Of a stretch of 64,000 nt of DNA, positions 55,824 to 64,000 are shown in pieces. The DNA is taken from positions 1,013,079-1,077,078 of the forward strand of contig NZ_OERU01000001.1 in NCBI RefSeq assembly GCF_900240845.1, given 5' to 3'. The stretch is from Peptostreptococcus faecalis. GTDB taxonomy: Bacteria; Bacillota; Clostridia; Peptostreptococcales; Peptostreptococcaceae. The first letter of the stretch is position 1. Each line of letters opens with the position of its first letter. The notes below the pieces were generated by a model, which saw nothing but the letters and a program-made list of their open reading frames with translations, was not told the origin of the DNA and made no database searches. The translations under genes and the position numbers were made by a program.

Positions 55824-57275
55824 TTAAATGTTATTTACATCCTCTGGTTTTATATACGTTTTAACTAACTTTCTCATCAGTGGATCTATTTCATCTTCTT
55901 TTTCATTAAAAGCCGAATCCTTTAACTTATCGAGCAAGAAAAATATTTCATCTTTATTAAATGATTGAGGTTTACCTATAAATATTTTATCATGCTCAGT
56001 ATTTTTTAAGCCTTCTTCCGACATCAATAATTCTTCATATAACTTTTCGCCCGGTCTTAATCCAGTGTATTTAATTTTAATATCTTCACCTGGTATAAAA
56101 CCACTTAATTTAATTATATTTTTGGCTAAGTCATCTATTTTTACAGGTTCGCCCATGTCTAAAACAAATATTTCTCCTCCCTTTGCCATTGCGCCTGCTT
56201 GCATTACAAGGTTAACAGCTTCTGGAATAGTCATAAAATATCTTATTATTTCCTTATGTGTAACTGTCAGAGGACCACCTTCTAGTATTTGTTTTTTGAA
56301 TAAAGGTACTACCGACCCACTGCTACCTAGTACATTTCCAAATCTAACTGCTACAAATTCAGTTGAACTAAGGCTATTATAAGTTTGGATCAACATTTCA
56401 GACATTCTCTTTGTCGCTCCCATAATATTAGTTGGATTTACAGCTTTATCACTAGATATCAAAACAAATCTTTTTACGTTATATTTATCGGATATTTTAA
56501 TTAAATTTAATGTTCCAAAAATATTATTTTTTACAGCCTCTGTCTTATTATGTTCCATCAAAGGCACATGCTTGTGTGCAGCTGCATGAAATACAATCTC
56601 TGGATTATATCTTTTAAATATAGAGTCTAGCCTTTTCTCTTCTCTAATATTGGCTATAACAACATCAAGATTTAGCTTTCCCGAGTATTTCATAATTAAC
56701 TCTTGTTGAATATCATAAGCCCCATTTTCAAAATTATCCAGTATTATAAGTTTTTTAGGTTCATACTCCGATATTTGTCTGCACAATTCTGTACCAATTG
56801 TACCGCCTCCGCCTGTCACTAGTATCACTCTATTCTTTAGATAGCCATTTATTTTTTCAATATCCAGACTTACTGGATCTCGTCCTAACAAATCTTCTAT
56901 TTCTACATCTCTGACTTTTTTAAAGGATACTTTGCCATCTATTATTTGTGACATACTAGGAATCGTTCTAGTATAACAACCTGTTGACCTACATACATCA
57001 AGTATTTCTCTTTTACGGCTGTTTGAAATATTAGCTATTGAAAATATAATTTCATCAATTCTGTACTTCTCAACTAGATGTGATATTTTATCAACTCCAC
57101 CCATTATTTCTACACCAAAGATTTTACTCCCATGTAATTTTTCATTATCATCAACGACAACTATTACTTCTCGTTTTAATTTTTGTTTATTTCTATTTAT
57201 CTCGTTAAGAACCATCTGCCCTGCTTCGCCGGCACCTACTATCATAACATTTGATACGTTGTAGTTTTTCTCCAT
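55824..57275 (-). CDS. Soluble WbpM/PglF-type sugar-nucleotide 4,6-dehydratase
   Basis: A 483-residue protein of the polysaccharide biosynthesis dehydratase family. The first Rossmann fold has GAGEAG at 14-19, the second GGGGTIG at 155-161. The catalytic segment SSDKAVNPTNIMGATK (274-289) has Met285 where other SDRs have Tyr, as in WbpM and PglF, which make UDP-4-keto-6-deoxy-GlcNAc. Full-length family members (about 600 residues) have N-terminal membrane helices; these are absent, and an in-place ATG after GAGGGGAT confirms the short start. It supplies a deoxy-aminosugar precursor, inferred from context. Confidence 0.9.
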   Translation of the reverse strand: MEKNYNVSNVMIVGAGEAGQMVLNEINRNKQKLKREVIVVVDDNEKLHGSKIFGVEIMGGVDKISHLVEKYRIDEIIFSIANISNSRKREILDVCRSTGCYTRTIPSMSQIIDGKVSFKKVRDVEIEDLLGRDPVSLDIEKINGYLKNRVILVTGGGGTIGTELCRQISEYEPKKLIILDNFENGAYDIQQELIMKYSGKLNLDVVIANIREEKRLDSIFKRYNPEIVFHAAAHKHVPLMEHNKTEAVKNNIFGTLNLIKISDKYNVKRFVLISSDKAVNPTNIMGATKRMSEMLIQTYNSLSSTEFVAVRFGNVLGSSGSVVPLFKKQILEGGPLTVTHKEIIRYFMTIPEAVNLVMQAGAMAKGGEIFVLDMGEPVKIDDLAKNIIKLSGFIPGEDIKIKYTGLRPGEKLYEELLMSEEGLKNTEHDKIFIGKPQSFNKDEIFFLLDKLKDSAFNEKEDEIDPLMRKLVKTYIKPEDVNNI

Positions 57276-57350
57276 ATTATCCCCTCTTACTCGATCAGTA
57301 AATTTTACTGTGAATCATGAGATTTCACTATCAGTCTATTATATTTTTGT

Positions 57351-57359
57351 ATTATAACA
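57351..57359 (-). promoter_or_regulatory. Extended -10 promoter of the dehydratase-murJ pair
   Basis: TGTTATAAT on the leftward strand about 76 bases before the dehydratase ATG, downstream of a terminator. Confidence 0.45.
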
Positions 57360-57387
57360 AATACGAACTCATAAATACTTATTATAA

Positions 57388-57447
57388 TACAAAAAGCTTT
57401 GTAAAAGCTACTTAATTTCAAATAAATTAACACGCAATACAAAGCTC
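57388..57447 (-). terminator. Probable terminator after the glycosyltransferase operon
   Basis: Arms AGCTTTGTA (57395-57403) and TACAAAGCT (57438-57446) with a 34-base loop, followed by a U run leftward; the loop is long, so strength is uncertain. Confidence 0.55.
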
Positions 57448-57459
57448 TACTATAATAGT

Positions 57460-58572
57460 TTACTTTTTTATGGGATACTTTTCAAGTATATCGCCATATA
57501 TTTTAGATATATCTTCAAAGTTATCTTCAAATTTGTAATTATTTTTCACAAATTCTCTACCATCTTTTCCCATTTTCATTCTTAGATAATCATCTGTCAT
57601 AAGTTTTTCCATAGCTATATATAAGGAATCCACTGATTCAGATTTCACTATAATTCCTGTTTTTTCAGGGTCCACTGATTCAGGGTGACCACCTACTTCA
57701 GTAATTATCACAGGAACTTGACATGCTTGAGATTCAATAGCAGAAACTCCAAACCCTTCCCTTAAGGATGGAAATACACACACATCACACATATTATAAG
57801 TTTTGGCCACATCTTCTGGACTAACTCTACCTAGAAAGGAAATAGTCTCCGGTGCAATACAATCATTTGCTCTAGATTTTAATATTTCCATTTCTTGTCC
57901 GCCTCCACCTATTAAAAGCCTCATTTTCTTTCCATTAAAAACCCCATTATATTTCTCGTATAATTTATCATATGCATCAATTAAATACTTTATACCATAT
58001 TTTTTTTCTAGACTTTTTACGATCCCAAAAGTAAAATATGCATCATCTTTAAATTCTTCCATAGGTTTAAATCTTTCCATATCTACACCAAAATATGTTA
58101 TATGGACTTTCTTATCAGTATATAGATTAGACTCTCTTCCCATGTCCACGCTATTTGAAAATATATAGTCTGCCTTTTTGAAATTATGTTTAATTATCCA
58201 TTTTTGTATAGCTCCATTTCTCGGAAAATCATAAATGTCTGTTCCCCATACCGATACTACAAAAGGATGATATCCAACTAAGCTCCCTAAAAAGCCATAA
58301 CTACTCGCATATTGAGCGTGAAAAATATCTGGCTTAATGCTATTTACTAATTTCAAAATACTTCTTCTATGCAATAAATATCCAAATTTTTTATATATTT
58401 TTTTATTTCTCAGTTCATTGACATTTGATTGAAAGTTATGAACCTTAACCCCTGGAATTTCACCACCGTTTAATGATATAACATGTATTTCATATCCTTT
58501 TTCAAGGAAAAATTTACACCACTTCTTAACATGTGGATTAGAGGCGTCTGCTAAATAACATATTGTTTTCAT
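57460..58572 (-). CDS. Glycosyltransferase family 4-type enzyme
   Basis: A 370-residue GT-B glycosyltransferase. The N-terminal half has an HAQYASSYGFLG segment. The C-terminal half has GGGGQEMEIL, FLGRVSPEDVAKTYNMCDVCVFPSLREGFGVSAIESQACQ, in which the EGFG and Glu pattern of GT4 is visible. It adds a sugar to a lipid-linked intermediate on the inner face of the membrane. The start overlaps no other gene; it lies eight bases downstream of the UDP-sugar dehydrogenase gene, last in the leftward polymer operon. Confidence 0.9.
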   Translation of the reverse strand: MKTICYLADASNPHVKKWCKFFLEKGYEIHVISLNGGEIPGVKVHNFQSNVNELRNKKIYKKFGYLLHRRSILKLVNSIKPDIFHAQYASSYGFLGSLVGYHPFVVSVWGTDIYDFPRNGAIQKWIIKHNFKKADYIFSNSVDMGRESNLYTDKKVHITYFGVDMERFKPMEEFKDDAYFTFGIVKSLEKKYGIKYLIDAYDKLYEKYNGVFNGKKMRLLIGGGGQEMEILKSRANDCIAPETISFLGRVSPEDVAKTYNMCDVCVFPSLREGFGVSAIESQACQVPVIITEVGGHPESVDPEKTGIIVKSESVDSLYIAMEKLMTDDYLRMKMGKDGREFVKNNYKFEDNFEDISKIYGDILEKYPIKK

Positions 58573-58580
58573 AATATTTA

Positions 58581-59879
58581 TTACTGCCTTCCTATTGAAT
58601 AATATTCTATATTAGTTTCCTTTATTTCTTCTAAATCATAACAATTTCTTCCATCAAAGACTAGTGCTCTTTTCATCAATTTCTCATAATTTTTAATATC
58701 GTATTTTTTTATTTGATCCCACTCTGTCATTATGAAGCACATGTCAGCATCTGCAATTGCCAAGTCAATATTATTCTCATATATTATACTATCTGAAAAT
58801 ATTACTTTAGCATTTTCCATACCTACAGGATCATAGACATGAACATTCGCACCTCTTTCTAACAAATATTTAATATTTACAATTGAAGGCGCTTCACGTA
58901 AATCATCTGTACCTGGTTTATATGTCAAACCTAAGACTGCAACTTTTAATCCTTCGAATGAATCAATCATATTTGATGCTTGTCTTACTAATTTCATTTT
59001 TTGAAGCTCATTGACTTCTATTGCCGCTTTTATTGTTTTTAACTCATATCCATTTGTATTTGACAACCAGTGTAAAGCTTTGGTGTCTTTTGGAAAACAA
59101 GACCCACCATATCCAATACCTGGCTTTAAAAAGTTTTTCCCTATTCTATCGTCATAACTCATACCCAAAGCAACATCTTCAATATCTGCACCCACTATTT
59201 CACACAAGTTCGCTATATCATTCATATAAGAAATTTTTAATGCTAAAAAATCATTTGAAGCATATTTAACCATTTCAGCTGAATTTCTATTTGTTATGAC
59301 AAAAGGATTATCGAACGATTTATATATATCTAACATTCTTTCCTCTGCCCATTCACTCTCTACACCAATAACAATTCTAGATGCCTCTAATGTATCTCTT
59401 ACAGCTGTTCCTTGTGCTAAAAATTCTGGATTTGATGCCACTTCAGCTCTTATATTTCTTTTTATTTCTTTTTTTAAATATTCTTCTACAAAATTATTTG
59501 TACCTATTGGAACAGTAGATTTTACTATTACAAGTATATCTTTTTGTGCTGATTCAGCAATTTGTTTTATTACTTTTTTTAAATAATCTAAATTTGCAGA
59601 TCCATCGCTTCTTTCTGGAGTGCCAACTGCAATGAATATTGCATCAGCATCACTATATGCATAAGCATAATCAGTGGTATATTCAATATTTCCACGATTT
59701 TTTGCTTCTTTCATCATTTTTTCTAAATCTTTTTCATATATTGGAGGAATTCCATCATTTAACATTTTGATTTTGTCTTTGTCTACGTCTACACAGACTA
59801 TGTGATGATGCCCTTTTTCTGCAAGACAAACACCTGTGACTAGCCCTACGTATCCAACTCCTGCTATTGCTATTTTCAT
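58581..59879 (-). CDS. UDP-glucose/UDP-sugar 6-dehydrogenase
   Basis: A 432-residue nucleotide-sugar dehydrogenase. NAD motif GVGYVG at 7-12, the catalytic Cys261 in GIGYGGSCFPKDTKAL, and the C-terminal GLTYKPGTDDLREAPS are intact. It oxidises a UDP-hexose, most likely UDP-glucose, to the uronic acid (Ugd/TuaD type), giving the polymer an acidic sugar. The substrate could also be UDP-HexNAc. It is 20 bases downstream of a GT2 gene. Confidence 0.92.
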   Translation of the reverse strand: MKIAIAGVGYVGLVTGVCLAEKGHHHIVCVDVDKDKIKMLNDGIPPIYEKDLEKMMKEAKNRGNIEYTTDYAYAYSDADAIFIAVGTPERSDGSANLDYLKKVIKQIAESAQKDILVIVKSTVPIGTNNFVEEYLKKEIKRNIRAEVASNPEFLAQGTAVRDTLEASRIVIGVESEWAEERMLDIYKSFDNPFVITNRNSAEMVKYASNDFLALKISYMNDIANLCEIVGADIEDVALGMSYDDRIGKNFLKPGIGYGGSCFPKDTKALHWLSNTNGYELKTIKAAIEVNELQKMKLVRQASNMIDSFEGLKVAVLGLTYKPGTDDLREAPSIVNIKYLLERGANVHVYDPVGMENAKVIFSDSIIYENNIDLAIADADMCFIMTEWDQIKKYDIKNYEKLMKRALVFDGRNCYDLEEIKETNIEYYSIGRQ

Positions 59880-59899
59880 ATGTTCCTCCTTAATCTATT

Positions 59900-60667
59900 T
59901 TAATCTCTCTCTTTTTTAATTCTCTTTTTAAGTGCGTTATACGCATAAAATACAAATACATACATAGCTTTAGGTAAACTCAAATGCTCTACATTTCTAT
60001 AAGTGTTCCATGTTCTTTTAATAGCCGTCCACTTATTATCTGACAGAGATCCACTTACAACTCTATACCAAACTAAATCATCATATATACCATATGCAAA
60101 CTTAGTTCTTTTAAGAAGCTGTAGCCATGTTGCAGTATCCTGACCTCTTCTTACGTCAGTCATTCTAAAATCACCAATAATTTTTTTATCAATCAAAACT
60201 GTTGAACATCCTATTATTGTATTTTTTAGAAGTCCATTGTAATCAATTTTTTCTGGAGCTCTAGCAACTTTATTCATTGGTTCTCCATTTTGTAAAACAT
60301 ATCTATATGATGTAAAACAAAATCCAACTTTTTTATCATTAAGTAACTCAAGCTGTAATTTAAGCTTATCTGGTTTCCAGATGTCATCACTATCCAAAAA
60401 AGCAATATATCTACCATTTGCGACAGAAAGTCCGGTATTTCTGGTAACTGCGGCTCCAGAATTTTTATCTAGTTTTATATATTTAACTCTACTATCTTCT
60501 TCAACTTTTTTATTAATAAGTTCAGCTGACGAATCAGTAGAACAATCATCTATCAATATCATTTCCCAGTTTTCATATGTTTGTGCCTGAACTGATTCAA
60601 TTGTTTGAGATATAAACTCTTCGGCATTATATACTGGTGTAATAATTGATACCAAACTTTCTTTCAT
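59900..60667 (-). CDS. Glycosyltransferase family 2 enzyme
   Basis: A 255-residue GT-A glycosyltransferase. It has SIITPVYNAEEFISQTIESVQAQ at the start, LIDDCSTD, the nucleotide-metal motif AFLDSDD, and a C-terminal hydrophobic helix. It resembles TuaG/WaaE-type transferases acting on the growing polymer repeat. It is 14 bases after the Wzy-like gene. The ATG follows CGAGGAG. Confidence 0.92.
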   Translation of the reverse strand: MKESLVSIITPVYNAEEFISQTIESVQAQTYENWEMILIDDCSTDSSAELINKKVEEDSRVKYIKLDKNSGAAVTRNTGLSVANGRYIAFLDSDDIWKPDKLKLQLELLNDKKVGFCFTSYRYVLQNGEPMNKVARAPEKIDYNGLLKNTIIGCSTVLIDKKIIGDFRMTDVRRGQDTATWLQLLKRTKFAYGIYDDLVWYRVVSGSLSDNKWTAIKRTWNTYRNVEHLSLPKAMYVFVFYAYNALKKRIKKERD

Positions 60668-60681
60668 ATGAATTCTCCTCG

Positions 60682-61776
60682 TTAAACTCTTTTCGATTTC
60701 TTTACTGGAAAAATGCTTTTTATTCTAACTTTTGATACTCCATAAACAATCAGTATTAATCCAATATTTGTAGGTAAATCTACCATTATACTTTCAGCAA
60801 AGCAATATATCAAAATACTTACTATCAGTAGTATTTCATCTTTTTTGTTTTCTAAACAAAGCTGGTATAAAGTATAACACATCATTGCAATCAATGCTAC
60901 AAATACAACAATACCCATACTATATAAAGACCAAATATATCCACTATCTAACGGCATTCTTTGTGTAAAAAGTATATCTCTTATATTAGGTGCATATCCG
61001 AATAAATTGATACCTTTTGATGAATGCATTAAATAAGAGTTCCAATATATAGGCCTGTGTGAAAGCACTTTATTGATAAGGTAGTTATTGCTCAAAAAAA
61101 CAGTTATAACTACACTCAAAAGTGACATAAGTGCTGGGAATGATGCTATTAAATAACTTGGTATTTTTTTTCTAACATCAACTAATTTCAATATAATAAA
61201 TGCTACTACAGTCAATATAGCTGTCAAAAGCCCTGTTCTTGTCATTGTTTGCGTATACATTAAAAATATCATTAAAAAAAGAACTATAAAATCAATCTTT
61301 TTTTCGCTGTAAAATATATAATAGAAAAATGCAGACCAAATCATAAACATGCTGATAAACGCTGTATTAGGATTACCAAATCCAAAGTCATTTCTACCTT
61401 CTAGGTATTCAGTTGGATGTATCCCTAGAATATTACTTAGTAAATATATAGAAAATAAAGCGGTACTTATAATTATAAACCACTTAATAACTGTTCTAAA
61501 TTCAAGTGCAAAAAGACCTAAACATAAATAGTAAGTATATACCATTGTAATATTTTTAGAGAGAACAAATTGAATACCTGCCAAACCTAGAAAGGCAAAA
61601 TGGATTATATTGTAATTTTTTCTATTTTCAAAAATTAATAATGTTGCCAGAACCAAAGATACAATCATAATGTACTTTGACATATTAGGAAGTGAAAAAT
61701 ACGTTCCATAATATTTAAATACTGCTAGAAAAATGATTAAAATCCCTATACCATTTTTCCATTTATCTTTATTCAT
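60682..61776 (-). CDS. Wzy-like polysaccharide polymerase, multi-span membrane protein
   Basis: A 364-residue membrane protein with about ten helices and a large loop near residues 215-270. It fits O-antigen ligase/polymerase (Wzy) proteins in size and layout: helices, a loop with SHRPIYWNSYLMH, and few other conserved features. Polymerases of this class join repeat units outside the membrane. The longest frame starts with TTG at 61779; the ATG at 61776 is preferred. Assignment is by topology and neighbours, not by a strong motif. Confidence 0.75.
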   Translation of the reverse strand: MNKDKWKNGIGILIIFLAVFKYYGTYFSLPNMSKYIMIVSLVLATLLIFENRKNYNIIHFAFLGLAGIQFVLSKNITMVYTYYLCLGLFALEFRTVIKWFIIISTALFSIYLLSNILGIHPTEYLEGRNDFGFGNPNTAFISMFMIWSAFFYYIFYSEKKIDFIVLFLMIFLMYTQTMTRTGLLTAILTVVAFIILKLVDVRKKIPSYLIASFPALMSLLSVVITVFLSNNYLINKVLSHRPIYWNSYLMHSSKGINLFGYAPNIRDILFTQRMPLDSGYIWSLYSMGIVVFVALIAMMCYTLYQLCLENKKDEILLIVSILIYCFAESIMVDLPTNIGLILIVYGVSKVRIKSIFPVKKSKRV

Positions 61777-61835
61777 CAATATGTACCTCTTTTCTATTCC
61801 ATCTATAACATTCCTAGAAATTATTAATATCCAAA

Positions 61836-63023
61836 TTACTTTTTCAATTTAATAATTTCATTGTAAATTCTTTCAGAGTTTTTGTCATCTCTCATATTAA
61901 AACTCATATTTACTCTATTTAAATACTTATCATCCATAACAAAATTATTTTCAAAATAATTTTCTAAATCGGAAACCAGTTTATCTTCATCAATAACTAT
62001 ATCTCCAAATCCATCCGTAGCATAATTAAAATATCCATCTAAATATCTATCATCTGGTATGTTTTGATAATATATTATTGGTTTTCTCATATATGCAAAA
62101 TCAAAAGCTACTGATGAAAAATCTGTTATCATTAACTTAGATTCCTTTAACAGCTCTTGTACGTCAAATTCACCTTTATCGGCAATAACTACTCTATCAC
62201 TTGAAATTTCAAAAGCACTTTTGTAAGGTTGCATCTCATAGTGAGGGTAAAAAATCAAGTCAGCTTTATTTTCTTCCAACATATTAATCAACTTTTTATT
62301 ATTTATTAGACTGTTTAGAGATTTAAAGTAATCAGAGTTTCTAAAAACCTCTTCATCACCTATACCTTCTCTAAGATACGATGGTGTAATTATACCTTTT
62401 CTCCATGTAGGCATAAGAAGTATTTGATTTTTTACTGAAAACTCATTTAATCTATCATATCGAGCTAGTCCGGTTTGAACTACAACTCCTTTTTTAAATC
62501 CATAATGATCTCCACTTATATCTTCACATTCTCTTTTTGTAGTCGTAATAAATAGGTCCAACATATTTTTATGATTAATATCTTTACTGGCATCATTCAT
62601 CATTACTCCATGCTGTAAAAAAACAAAGAATTTCTTGTCTTTTCTATCTAAAATCATCTTATATAGCTTATAGCTCCAAGGTTCTAAAAAGCCTGTATGT
62701 GTAGATATTGCATATTTACAATTAATAAATGCTACTTTATGTTCATCGCTGTTATATTCGATTATATTTCCCAAATCCTTTACTTTGTTGTAATCTTTTG
62801 TACACGATGAATCAATTACATACCAAGCATTTATCTCTGGATGTGATTCTCTTAAATACTTAAAAAAAACATATCCATTGTCTTTTGCTTCTACGCCTCT
62901 TTCTGATATCAGCCACATGTCAGTATATTTTTTATCATCTTTATATTTTTTTGCCAATTCGTTGAATTTCAACATATCAATCGCTTGTTTAGACAAACGC
63001 ACTACTTTATTAATTTTGCTCAT
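61836..63023 (-). CDS. CDP-glycerol glycerophosphotransferase family protein (TagB/TagF-like)
   Basis: A 395-residue GT-B-type transferase with the TagB/TagF pattern: FLQHGVMMND, ILLMPTWRKG, FYPHYEMQP and the signature LMITDFSSVAFDFAYMRKPIIYYQ-like block near residues 305-328. TagF homologues transfer glycerol phosphate, ribitol phosphate or similar groups from CDP-alcohols, so a phosphodiester-linked substituent is likely in the polymer. It is shorter than TagF (about 750), close to the transferase core. It stands 18 bases after the GT2 gene at 63042. Confidence 0.88.
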   Translation of the reverse strand: MSKINKVVRLSKQAIDMLKFNELAKKYKDDKKYTDMWLISERGVEAKDNGYVFFKYLRESHPEINAWYVIDSSCTKDYNKVKDLGNIIEYNSDEHKVAFINCKYAISTHTGFLEPWSYKLYKMILDRKDKKFFVFLQHGVMMNDASKDINHKNMLDLFITTTKRECEDISGDHYGFKKGVVVQTGLARYDRLNEFSVKNQILLMPTWRKGIITPSYLREGIGDEEVFRNSDYFKSLNSLINNKKLINMLEENKADLIFYPHYEMQPYKSAFEISSDRVVIADKGEFDVQELLKESKLMITDFSSVAFDFAYMRKPIIYYQNIPDDRYLDGYFNYATDGFGDIVIDEDKLVSDLENYFENNFVMDDKYLNRVNMSFNMRDDKNSERIYNEIIKLKK

Positions 63024-63041
63024 ACTAAACCTCTTATTTGC

Positions 63042-63854
63042 TTATAGTTTGAATTTTATTTGCTCTTTTAAAGAAGATGAAAATATACTCCAAAATTTTC
63101 CATCATTATTATTTTCTATTTCTTTTTTCTTTTTTATTGCAAATGCTATAAATATAAAAAATCCTAAAAAGGATCCAAATAATCTTTTAAATAATGGACC
63201 TTTCCCAATCATAGATTTTTCATCAATATAATTTACTTCCTTGTATGGGTGATATGCAACAATTTCCGGAAAATAGAACATTTTTCTTTTTCCTTCATTG
63301 TAAGCATCCATTATATATATATTTTCTTCTCCGGAATTGTATTTTGTTCCTATTCCAAATCTTTCATCAAATTTGTGTGTATGCGAGTCAATGCTTTTTG
63401 AATTAAACCACATATCTAATGTAGCTTGTTTTAAAGTTTGAAATCTTTTTATTCCCATTATTTTTTCTTTAGGATAATTTATTGTAGATTTCTTTTTCTT
63501 AGGATCATAATGCTGAAATATAGCTACGTCAGGATTACATTCATCAAAGTAACCTTTCACTATTTCTAATGCATCATCTTTGTACCAACAATCATCATCG
63601 GTAAAAGTATATACATCTCCACTTGCTAAATCCATAGTAGCATTTCTACTAACGGCACACCCCGTTCCTCCTGCAAAAACATGCTTATATTCAAAGCTAT
63701 GCTTTTTTAAGATTTCCTCTATTTCATCAAAATTTGTTTGTGATCCTACAATCACTTCAAAATTTTTATATGTTTGTCTATCTAGGCTATCAAATAAAAA
63801 ATCTAAATCCTTTAGTCTAGATCCATATGTTCCTAGTAGTAAACTAAATTTCAT
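63042..63854 (-). CDS. Glycosyltransferase family 2 enzyme
   Basis: A 270-residue GT-A enzyme. It starts with a short signature (LLLGTYGSRLKDLDFLFDSL), then FEVIVGSQTNF and the metal motif TFTDDDCWYKDDA. A membrane-associated helix near residues 230-250 (FLGFFIFIAFAI) likely anchors it. It adds a sugar in polymer assembly. The ATG follows AGGAGGAC. Confidence 0.88.
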   Translation of the reverse strand: MKFSLLLGTYGSRLKDLDFLFDSLDRQTYKNFEVIVGSQTNFDEIEEILKKHSFEYKHVFAGGTGCAVSRNATMDLASGDVYTFTDDDCWYKDDALEIVKGYFDECNPDVAIFQHYDPKKKKSTINYPKEKIMGIKRFQTLKQATLDMWFNSKSIDSHTHKFDERFGIGTKYNSGEENIYIMDAYNEGKRKMFYFPEIVAYHPYKEVNYIDEKSMIGKGPLFKRLFGSFLGFFIFIAFAIKKKKEIENNNDGKFWSIFSSSLKEQIKFKL

Positions 63855-63866
63855 ATGTCCTCCTAT

Positions 63867-64000
63867 TTATTTAGATAAAAAATGCTTGTAAACATTAATC
63901 ACAGCGTAATAACTAAAGCAAAATACCGACTTGAAAAATCCAATTTTTTCTTCATGTCTAAGTATATTCCAAGTCCAGCCTGCTGCTTTTAATTTATTAC
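63867..64000 (-). CDS. C-terminus of a glycosyltransferase, cut by the window edge
   Basis: A leftward frame open from the window edge to a TAA at 63867 encodes 43 residues, including KAAGWTWNILRHEEKIGFF and a hydrophobic stretch. Its ending resembles that of the GT2 enzyme at 59900 (basic, then hydrophobic and Tyr-rich), so a GT2 family member is likely, but the catalytic part lies outside. It is 12 bases upstream of the next gene, within the same operon. Confidence 0.6.
   Translation of the reverse strand, partial: NKLKAAGWTWNILRHEEKIGFFKSVFCFSYYAVINVYKHFLSK

Overview
The window reads as chromosomal DNA of a low-GC, Gram-positive anaerobe of the Clostridia, most like the Peptostreptococcaceae and their relatives. 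I base this on the strongly AT-rich sequence, AGGAGG-type ribosome sites, extended -10 promoters, proteins with clostridial CWB2 wall-binding repeats, a SCIFF-type radical SAM maturase, and the gene run recJ-apt-relA-dtd-hydrolase-hemZ-hisS-aspS. The genus cannot be fixed from the sequence alone. I saw no rRNA, tRNA, insertion sequence, prophage or CRISPR array; this is core chromosome with envelope-related loci.

Layout. 1-4.7 kb: the end of a GAF/SpoIIE-type phosphatase running off the left edge, a small hypothetical gene, a BaiN-like flavoprotein, a HAD phosphatase and hpt. 4.8-14.8 kb: a leftward array with asnA, two paralogous lipoproteins, galE, a 58-residue gene and two large unknown genes; the larger unknown is a membrane-anchored SPOR-domain protein. 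14.9-15.3 kb: RNase P RNA. 15.3-20.5 kb: a membrane-anchored glucosaminidase and a polyamine import locus (cupin-type XRE regulator, potABCD). 20.8-24.4 kb: a CWB2 surface protein, then a split ThrE-type exporter on the plus strand. 24.4-40.1 kb: a long leftward run (pta, RseC-like protein, aspS, hisS, hemZ, metallo-hydrolase, dtd, relA/spoT, apt, recJ, ABC1 kinase, SCIFF maturase) of translation fidelity, stringent response and salvage genes. 40.3-46.3 kb: a Ser/Asn-rich lipoprotein, a hypothetical gene, ptsI and ptsH with a hairpin between them, an Amidase_3-like protein that has lost most of its metal and catalytic residues, and a second HAD phosphatase. 46.5-64 kb: a wall-polymer region with two LCP ligases, a YdcF protein, a CWB2 glycosidase-like protein, an NlpC/P60 hydrolase, MurJ, a soluble WbpM-type dehydratase, several glycosyltransferases, a UDP-sugar dehydrogenase, a Wzy-like polymerase and a CDP-glycerol-type transferase, running off the right edge.

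How the genes fit together. The right third resembles in content the anionic-polymer locus that supplies the ligand for CWB2 surface proteins in Clostridioides difficile: sugar-nucleotide enzymes, transferases, a flippase, LCP ligases and CWB2 proteins lie together. The main candidates for something undescribed are the SPOR-protein cluster at 9.2-14.8 kb, the degenerate amidase at 44.5-45.5 kb, and a SCIFF maturase with no SCIFF peptide gene beside it at 38.7-40.1 kb.

Several start codons were moved from the longest reading frame to the ATG or TTG that follows a good ribosome site; the reason is given in each entry. Functions come from motifs read by eye and from remembered families, not from database searches.
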